Shown piece after piece: positions 57,718 through 64,000 of a DNA stretch of 64,000 nucleotides. This stretch comes from Yamagishiella unicocca (lineage: Eukaryota; Chlorophyta; Chlorophyceae; Chlamydomonadales; Volvocaceae). Location: positions 124,001-188,000 of the forward strand of contig BDSL01000011.1 of assembly GCA_003116995.1 (NCBI GenBank), read 5' to 3'. The notes beneath the pieces are model-generated. The model saw only the letters and a program-made list of their open reading frames with translations. It did no database searches and was not told where the DNA came from. Position 1 is the first letter of the stretch. The number at the start of each line of letters is the position of its first letter. A program made the translations under genes and the position numbers.

Positions 57718-59939
57718 CCGCCTGGAGCGCCTGGTCGCCGGGTTGGGGGGCACCAAGGCTCCAGGCACCTTGCTGCATGTGGCCGACCCTACGTAGTGCG
57801 CTGCAGGATGTGCTGAGGCTATATGCTCATATATTTATTTTTGCAGGGCTGTCTGGGTCCGCCTGCCTTGATGTATGCTAGCTATTCTTTCTGCGTGCAG
57901 GGCGTGTCATTTATTGGATTTGATTGGTCGCTGCGGAGAAGAAGGGCCGTGCTGTAGAGGCGTGGCCTGGGACGAGTGCCAGGTCAGGACGTATCGGTAT
58001 CGAGCGGGCGCCTGCCGGCTCTGGCTGCAACGATGCGTGCCTACCTGTGGACTGAGCATTGCAGGCTTGCGATAAGGCTTGGGTTAAACCCACTGCCCCG
58101 ATAGCCTGCTGGCCTCTATACATGAGTGCGCGCGCCTCGCAGCCCACCAGCCACTCAACGATAACAGTTCCGGAGTACTTTACGTCAAGATAATGAAACC
58201 CTAAACATGCGGCGATGCAACATACGAATGTAACAATGTACGGTAGGGTACATGTGTGCGCACTCCGTTGCGATGGCTTGATGACATGGAAGGCACATGG
58301 CGAGAGTGCGTCAGTAGAAAATGATGCCCACATAATACTAGCGTCCTGAACAGTGACGTCGGGCGCAGCCACCAGGCGCCCGCAATGCGGCGCCGCCTCG
58401 CCACTCAGTACGGCAATGCGTCGAACCAAACTGGCTCATCCTTGACCGATGACCAGGACGCACAAGGCAGTGGCCTCTTGAGATGCTCGCGAGCTGTCCC
58501 ACCCCATCCAGAACATGGCCGTGCAAACCAGGCCGAAGCCGACCTGCACACACTTCCCCCCTCACGCAGCCGCCACTTAAGGCCCAGCACTACCTGGGCT
58601 AGGGGGCCACAATACACATGGTCCTTGGCTAAGACCCCCGCTGGTACCGGACAGCACCCCGAGGGACCACGGGCCGTGCGTCCGCACCTGCATGCCCATG
58701 CGCTGCGGTGTACCCTGTCATGAACTCATGATGCGGCAGCGAATGATGCGCCATCATATCCATCATGGGTTGAGGGAAAACCGCGACCGGGCCGTCTGTG
58801 CCGCCACTCAAAGTCAGCCCCCGGCTCCACTACAGCATACCGGTATCACTGCAGCATGTGCATGACCCTTCCAATCCATGCCGTCAGTCCAACTGGCCAC
58901 TGGACGACCATCTAATAATATGCTCATGGACGGCGCCCTAGTCCCGCGATCCGGTGCTGGCCGGGTGCTCCACAGGAGGGGTTGAGGCACTCATGCTATT
59001 GTCAATGTGGTTTCCATCCTTGCGTGGCGAAACAGCCCTGCTGTTGTCACACACGCGGCTAAGCAACCGGCCCGCAGTGATCACACGTGCACTACACAAG
59101 CAAACCGGCCCGTACGGATGCAGAGGGGCCCCGCCCTTTTTCCGGCTTCGAGGAAGCCGACACCCCGTGTCCCCGTGCCAGTTGACAGCTGTCACCTGTC
59201 AACCCACTTCTCCCTACCCTTTCCTACTACAGCTGTCACGACACCCAATCCATGACACCTGTCACAACCCACTTCTCCCTACCCTTTCCTGCGACTCTGG
59301 GTTGTTGCGCTATGTCATGACAGTTGGCACCTGACTTGCGTGCCGAGGGTGTCTGCGAGGCCCCGAAGGCATCGCTGCAGGCAGCGTCCGCTTTCTCTAA
59401 CCGCGCCCTTCCTTTTACCACGCCCCACCCTCCCTACCGACCTGAGGTACGGGTGCGCAATTCAGACGCGTCTGAGGAAATCAGAAATGCAACGCCCGTT
59501 GCAGTGCGCAGTGCGTAGCTGACATACGGTAGTACTCAGTGTGTCACCCCAGTGTGTCCCCCACCTTCTCCATCCAGGTATGTGTCGTCTCCACGGGTTG
59601 CCGCTCCACACCCCGGTGCGTCCGCTCCCCTCCCATTGACAGCATTGCTCCTCCCGATGTACTCGCGATGCTCCCCTCCCGTCGTCAGCATTGCTCCGCC
59701 CGATGTATTCGCTTTGCTTCCAGACCCCAACCCGACCACTACCAACAACGCGACGAGGAACCCGTACCCTCACCCGCTGCTTCCATTCCCTGACAGTGCC
59801 CCTCCTCTCGGACCATTTCACCCTCCCACCACCTCGCTTCACCTCACTGCACTGCAGCGTCTCCCAGCTGCTTGTAAAAGAGCACACGCGGACGAGCATG
59901 CAGCGGGGCCCACTGGCCCCCACCCACTCCTCCCCGACA
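57718..59939. other. Convergent gap between carrier-like and symporter genes
   Basis: About 2.2 kb holding two 3' UTRs. A ~35-nt direct repeat (CCCACTTCTCCCTACCC core) occurs near 59200 and again near 59265. A ~46-nt repeat (CAGCATTGCTCC core) occurs near 59625 and 59675. No convincing gene or RNA gene. Confidence 0.5.
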
Positions 59940-62900
59940 TCACATGGTCAGGCGACGTGGTGTTGTAGAGGCCACAGAGCCAGCCGACGGCCGCCTGGGC
60001 TCCGGCGGCGCCCCCGCCATCGCTGCCAGGGCCCCATGCAGCGACCCCGGCGGCGATGGGAGCTGTTGACCTCCGCCCCCGCCGCCGCGAGCTCCGCGGT
60101 GCACTCCAAAGAGGGCAGTCCCACCCTCGCTCATGAGCCCCACTCTCCTGGTCAAGCCTACGCCTACACCCACGCCCAGGCCGTCACTCACGCCCAGGCC
60201 GTCGCTACCCTGACTGACGCCGCCGATTGAGGTGGCGCTGCCGCTGGAGTTGCTCGGGACCTCCACGCTGATGTGGTGCCCCACCTCCTCCAGCTCCCCG
60301 TCAGCCTCCTGGTCGTTGATGAAGCCGCCACTCATCACGACGGCGCCGCCGCCGCTGTCATACGTGTCGTAGAAACCCTCCTCGGGCACCGACGGCATTG
60401 TGGTGTGCCGGCGCCCTCGCCGCGCCTCCGCCGGCAGCAGGGCGGACATCTTTGCGGTCCAGGGCCGCACGGACGCGTCCTCCGACAGGTACAGCGGCGT
60501 GGCTTGACGCCAAGCCTGCGCAGCGGGGCAGTGGTTGAGGTGGTTGAGGTGGTTGAAGCGGTGGAGGTGGTTTAGGTGGTGAGGGAGTAGGAAGGCGTCT
60601 TTGCGCAGTGGGGGGCGGTCGTGAAGGTGGTTTAGGTGGTTGCGACCGCCCCACTGCGCGGTCGTGAAGGTGGCTTAGGTGGTTGCGGAGGTTTAAGTGG
60701 TTTAGGCGGTGCGCGAGAGACGGACGGAGGGAGAGAATGCCGTCAGATGACTGAGCTGCGTGACGGCAATGGACGGGTGGTATTCCGCGGCACTCATGCG
60801 GCTCCAGAACCATTCACATTGCTCTCCCGCCCGCCCCCGCACTCTCGCTGCCTGCTCTCCTACCCTGGGCACGAACCACAGGATGTCCAGCCCCGGCCAG
60901 CGCCACTCCACCAGCGACACGGTCAGCATGGTCAGCAGCGACACGAACGGCGACAGCAGGGAGTCCATGCCGGTCCAGTCAGCCAGGGGGGCTGCGGGTG
61001 GGGTAGCAGGAACGGGTTTCGGAGGCCGCGGTCAGGGCGCGCGTTTGTGTGGGAAGGAGGCAGTCCGGTGTGCGTGGAAGCGGCCCTGGGTGGAGCGGGT
61101 GGAGCGTCTCAGCTGCATTCCGGCTGGGCCGAACGACGGCCCAGAGATCCACTTGGAGGAGCCGGGGGCCGCCTCCTCGGATTCCACAGCCTGCCACCAC
61201 AACACTGCAGCCCACAACGCCCATTCCACCACCACCACCGCCTCGGGCCCCAAGCACCCTGTCGCCCCCCCCCTCCCAGGCCGCCTGCCGCACCCTACCC
61301 TGCTCGCAGGTGTCTTCCTCCGGCTTCCACACCCCCGCAGCCTCGGTCAGGTCGGGCGGGTCCACCAGCATGGAGGCCATAAGGCCCGGCAGCGCCTTGC
61401 CGTACTGCAGCGCGTAGCTCCCCAGCGGCGCCACCAGCGAACCGTCCTTGGGTATGACTTGCTCAAGCATGATGCGCACCAGGGACCCAACAATACACGA
61501 CATGATGCCTGGGGGAGGGGGCGCCGGGTGTGTCGGGTGTGTCGGGGGGCTGGGACACTGTGTATGGGACATACGTGCTGAAGGTTGAGGCCGCCGTGCC
61601 CGCCCTTGAGGCCTCCAGGACGCACACCGAGCTGCAGTCCCAACCCGGCTCGGCTATGCCGCTAGCTCCCTGCCTCCCTCCACTGACCGGCTCTGCCGCC
61701 GCACCTGCGTTCGGTGAGACGTTCGGCGCATACACTGCGGCCAGCAGCGGCACCAGCACCCCCGCAAAGACGATGTCGAAGGAGATGACCAGCAGGTAGG
61801 AGGTGCGGTAGGTGAGCATCGCCACGGTGCAGGCCAGCAGCGTCATGGGAATGATGCACACGCGGGCCACCAGCAGCATGTTGCGCTCGTTGGAGCCGAT
61901 ACGGGGAACCTACCAGGGCGACCGGGGAGGGAAACAGGGCTGTAGGGGTGCAGGCAGGCCGGCGGGCGCAGCGGCACGCGTTGGGTTGGCTGCGAACCAG
62001 AGCTTTGCCGTACACCGTACACCTCCGTCGGGTGCGCTGTAGCCTCCCCACGTGGCTTACGTAAGGCTACAGGAGCTAACCCCCACAGGGCCCACTCCAC
62101 TCCACTCCACCCTCCGCCCCCCGCCGCCCCCCGCCGCCCCCGCACCTTGCGCCACAGGTTGTGCGCCGCGACGGTGGAGGTCGCCAGGATCGCCCCGTCT
62201 GCGGTGGACACGGAAGCCGCCACCATGGCCACCATGGCCCAGGCGCCTATGGCTCGGGGGACCTGGGCAGCGGGGAGGGAGGGGGGGGTGCAGGCGGGGT
62301 GCAGGCGGGGTACGGGGGGGGGGGAGCCAGAGAGGGGCTTGCCCTGTGTGACGTGAGCACATCACATCACATCACACACCACACGCACAGGTTGTCACAC
62401 ATGCCTCCGTCGTAACCCCCTCCCGCTCCCATCCTTCCCTTACCGACACCAGCAGTGTAATGCTTCAGCAAATCTTCCCGTCTGCCTCCGGCCCCACCCC
62501 TCCCTGCCGCAGCCCGCCCCCGCCCCATCTCCGCCCTCCTCTGCCGTGCGCCCTGCCCGCTGCTCCCACGCGCGCCGCCAGCCGCCCACCTGCTCCCACA
62601 GCAGTATGAAGAGCGCCGTGTTCTCCTCAGGCAGCCATTGCGCGCAGGACGGCCGCCCCAGCGCCGCCGAGCAGCTATCTGGCTCAAAGACCGCGTAGGC
62701 TGAGTCGGGGCCGTAGTACTTTCGGGCCAGGCCACCCAACATCCCGAACGGCAGCGCCACCAGCAGCAGCACCACCCCGGCGATGAAGCAGGCGATGCGG
62801 GCGGTGCGAGGGGACTTGGCGGCGATGGAACGGGCCTGAGGCGCGTCGATTTGGCGGGCGAGGGGCGAGGGGCGAGGGGCGAGGGGCGAGCGTGAGCATG

Positions 62901-63310
62901 CGCGCGCGCCCACCTCCCCGTCCGCTTCCTCAACCCTCCCCCTCCGCTCGTCCCCAGTGTAAGAGCTTTCTTATCTCTCGAGAGGTGACGCCAGCGCCCC
63001 CTGCCCTCCCCACCCCCACCCACCCCCACCCCCACGCCCCCCATCCACCCCACCCCCCACCCCCACCCAACCCACCCCCACCCAACCCCACCTGGAAGTC
63101 CAGCGCACACAGGTTGCCGAACCCCAGCACGAAGATGCTGGACCAGTTGTACAGGATGGCGTTGGGGAAGGGCGCGTATGCGTCCGGGTCGGTCATCCCC
63201 TTCAGGTACACGGCGTAGTCCCCGGCGGGGTAGGCGAAGTTGTCACAGGTGCGCTGCCCGGTGCCGCTGTCGATGCAGTCCGCGGGGCCGGTGTAGCCGG
63301 GCGTGCGGGC
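59940..63310 (-). CDS. DUR3-type Na+/urea (polyamine) symporter, 5' part beyond window
   Basis: C-terminal 566 residues of a sodium:solute symporter (SSS) family protein of the plasma membrane. Exons in order: 63092-63310, 62590-62835, 62146-62262, 61705-61909, 61299-61508, 60864-60991, 59940-60515; all phases agree. DUR3-typical blocks are visible: FVLGFGNLCALDFQARSIAAKSPRTARIAC, split by an intron after DFQ; YYGPDSAYAVFEPDSC and LGRPSCAQWLPEE; and MVAASVSTADGAILATSTVAAHN, the conserved SSS core. Further helices follow (LLACTVAMLTYRTSYLLVISFDIVFAG, SLLTMLTVSLVEW). The last exon is a 190-residue cytoplasmic tail rich in Gly, Ser and acids with a (GLGV)n-like stretch. Exons for the first several helices are not in the window. 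Urea is the likeliest substrate from the motifs, but other SSS substrates are possible. I leave the symbol blank because paralogues exist in algae. Confidence 0.85.
60603..60659. repeat. Inverted repeat in a symporter intron
   Basis: Arm 60603-60621 (GCGCAGTGGGGGGCGGTCG) and arm 60643-60659 (CGACCGCCCCACTGCGC) pair apart from a 2-nt bulge, around a 21-nt spacer. The flanks carry GGTGGTTTAGGTGGTT repeats from about 60535 to 60700. Confidence 0.8.
62865..62892. repeat. 8-nt GAGGGGCG tandem repeat
   Basis: Several contiguous copies of GAGGGGCG next to the 3' splice site of the symporter exon at 62835 (C-rich on the sense strand, so it also serves as polypyrimidine tract). Confidence 0.8.
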
Positions 63311-64000
63311 CTGCGCGGACGACCCGTGGGTCGGCAGCAGCACCGGAGGGAGCGATTGAGTCGGTCGCCAATCGTACATAATCGCCCACCGCTGGAGAGG
63401 CGCAGCATACTGTGCTCACCAAGAGAGCACGTCAACATAAGCAGTAAGCATAGCACGCGCGGTATTTTTACACATGTATTTGAGCCACGGGGCTGGGCTG
63501 GGCGGCACCGGGCGGCGGGGGGGCGGTGGCCCCCGACCGACCGACCGACCATCCATTTCCTTTTCGCCGCGCCGCCTCAGATCCTTCGTTGTCTTGCCAT
63601 GAGCCCAATTTTCACTTTCCTTGCCCGCAAGACGTCTACTGCTGCCCGCCCTTTCACATGCTTCGCGACGGCTTCCCTCCTGTGGCCGCTCTGGGCCCTG
63701 GACAGGCGTCTCGGCGGGCTCTCGATAGCGCTTCTTATTTGCTTTCTGCTGTGTTTTTTGCTGATTCGTTGCGGGCGTGCGGGTGCTTTCGCGTCGCTGT
63801 GTTTCTCGTTTTTCTTCCCGGCGGCGCGCCGCGGGCAGGCCTACATGGCCTACTGGTTCGCTGGTCAAGCACGGCTACTTCTCCTCGTCGCCACTGCGGT
63901 AACGGTCTGCGTGTAGGCCGCGGAGGGTGGAGCTGGAGGCGGGTCCCGTTTCCCAGCCGTCCATACGAAACGCCGAATTCCCCCGTTTGCGCCCTCACGT
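63311..64000. other. Right-edge region upstream of the symporter's first visible exon
   Basis: Should be intron of the symporter gene on the minus strand. A plus-strand frame from an ATG at 63600 is open for about 105 codons and hydrophobic, but it shows no family motif, lacks splice partners and would be antisense. I see no symporter exon here. Confidence 0.4.

Noticed and set aside
63600..63916. Hydrophobic 105-codon plus-strand frame
   Set aside because: No recognizable family, antisense within what should be a symporter intron and no supporting splice or poly(A) signals; too weak to call a gene.

Overview
The window reads as nuclear DNA of a green alga, most likely a volvocine chlorophyte (Chlamydomonas/Volvox/Gonium group). 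Genes are broken into many short exons with GTGAGT/GTGCGT-type donors and (C)GCAG acceptors. Exons are GC-rich and full of Ala, Gly, Gln and Pro runs, while the gaps between genes are visibly poorer in GC. TGTAA poly(A) signals occur downstream of at least one gene, and a thylakoid calcium-sensor gene of the plant/alga type is present. There is no bacterial operon structure, CRISPR array or rRNA. All gene models were assembled by eye from exon frames and splice-phase matching.

Layout from left to right: (1) 1-3660, minus, chloroplast calcium-sensor/rhodanese-like protein CAS, with its 3' end off the left edge. (2) 5356-10438, plus, a GCNA/ACRC-type protein: long acidic disordered region, SprT metalloprotease, zinc ribbon and C-terminal HMG-like segment. 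(3) 12246-15975, minus, a calcium-dependent protein kinase with four EF-hands and a myristoylation-type N-terminus. (4) 17632-30376, plus, a 23-exon coiled-coil/EF-hand-like protein of about 1,940-1,970 residues, perhaps ciliary. A minus-strand intron-containing tRNA-Val lies inside one of its introns. (5) 35165-40743, minus, a TIR-like domain protein whose 5' exon was not found. (6) 43025-51509, plus, the mismatch-repair ATPase MSH2 (24 exons, 961 residues). (7) 52370-52474, minus, tRNA-Leu(CAG) with an intron. (8) 53590-57717, plus, a divergent mitochondrial-carrier-like protein. (9) 59940-63310, minus, the C-terminal part of a DUR3-type Na+/urea symporter, with its 5' exons off the right edge.

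The genes do not form one pathway. CAS and the CDPK both belong to calcium signalling. GCNA and MSH2 both belong to genome maintenance (DNA-protein crosslink handling and mismatch repair). Several neighbours are divergent pairs sharing an upstream gap: CAS/GCNA, CDPK/coiled-coil gene, and TIR-like/MSH2.

The most unusual signals lie in the non-coding DNA. A ~66-nt dispersed repeat sits, in sense orientation, just upstream of the 3' splice site in three introns of two different genes. A ~40-nt near-perfect inverted repeat flanks two exons of the TIR-like gene. A 32-nt repeat copies an MSH2 5' splice site three times. There is also a perfect 36-bp palindrome in an intergenic gap.
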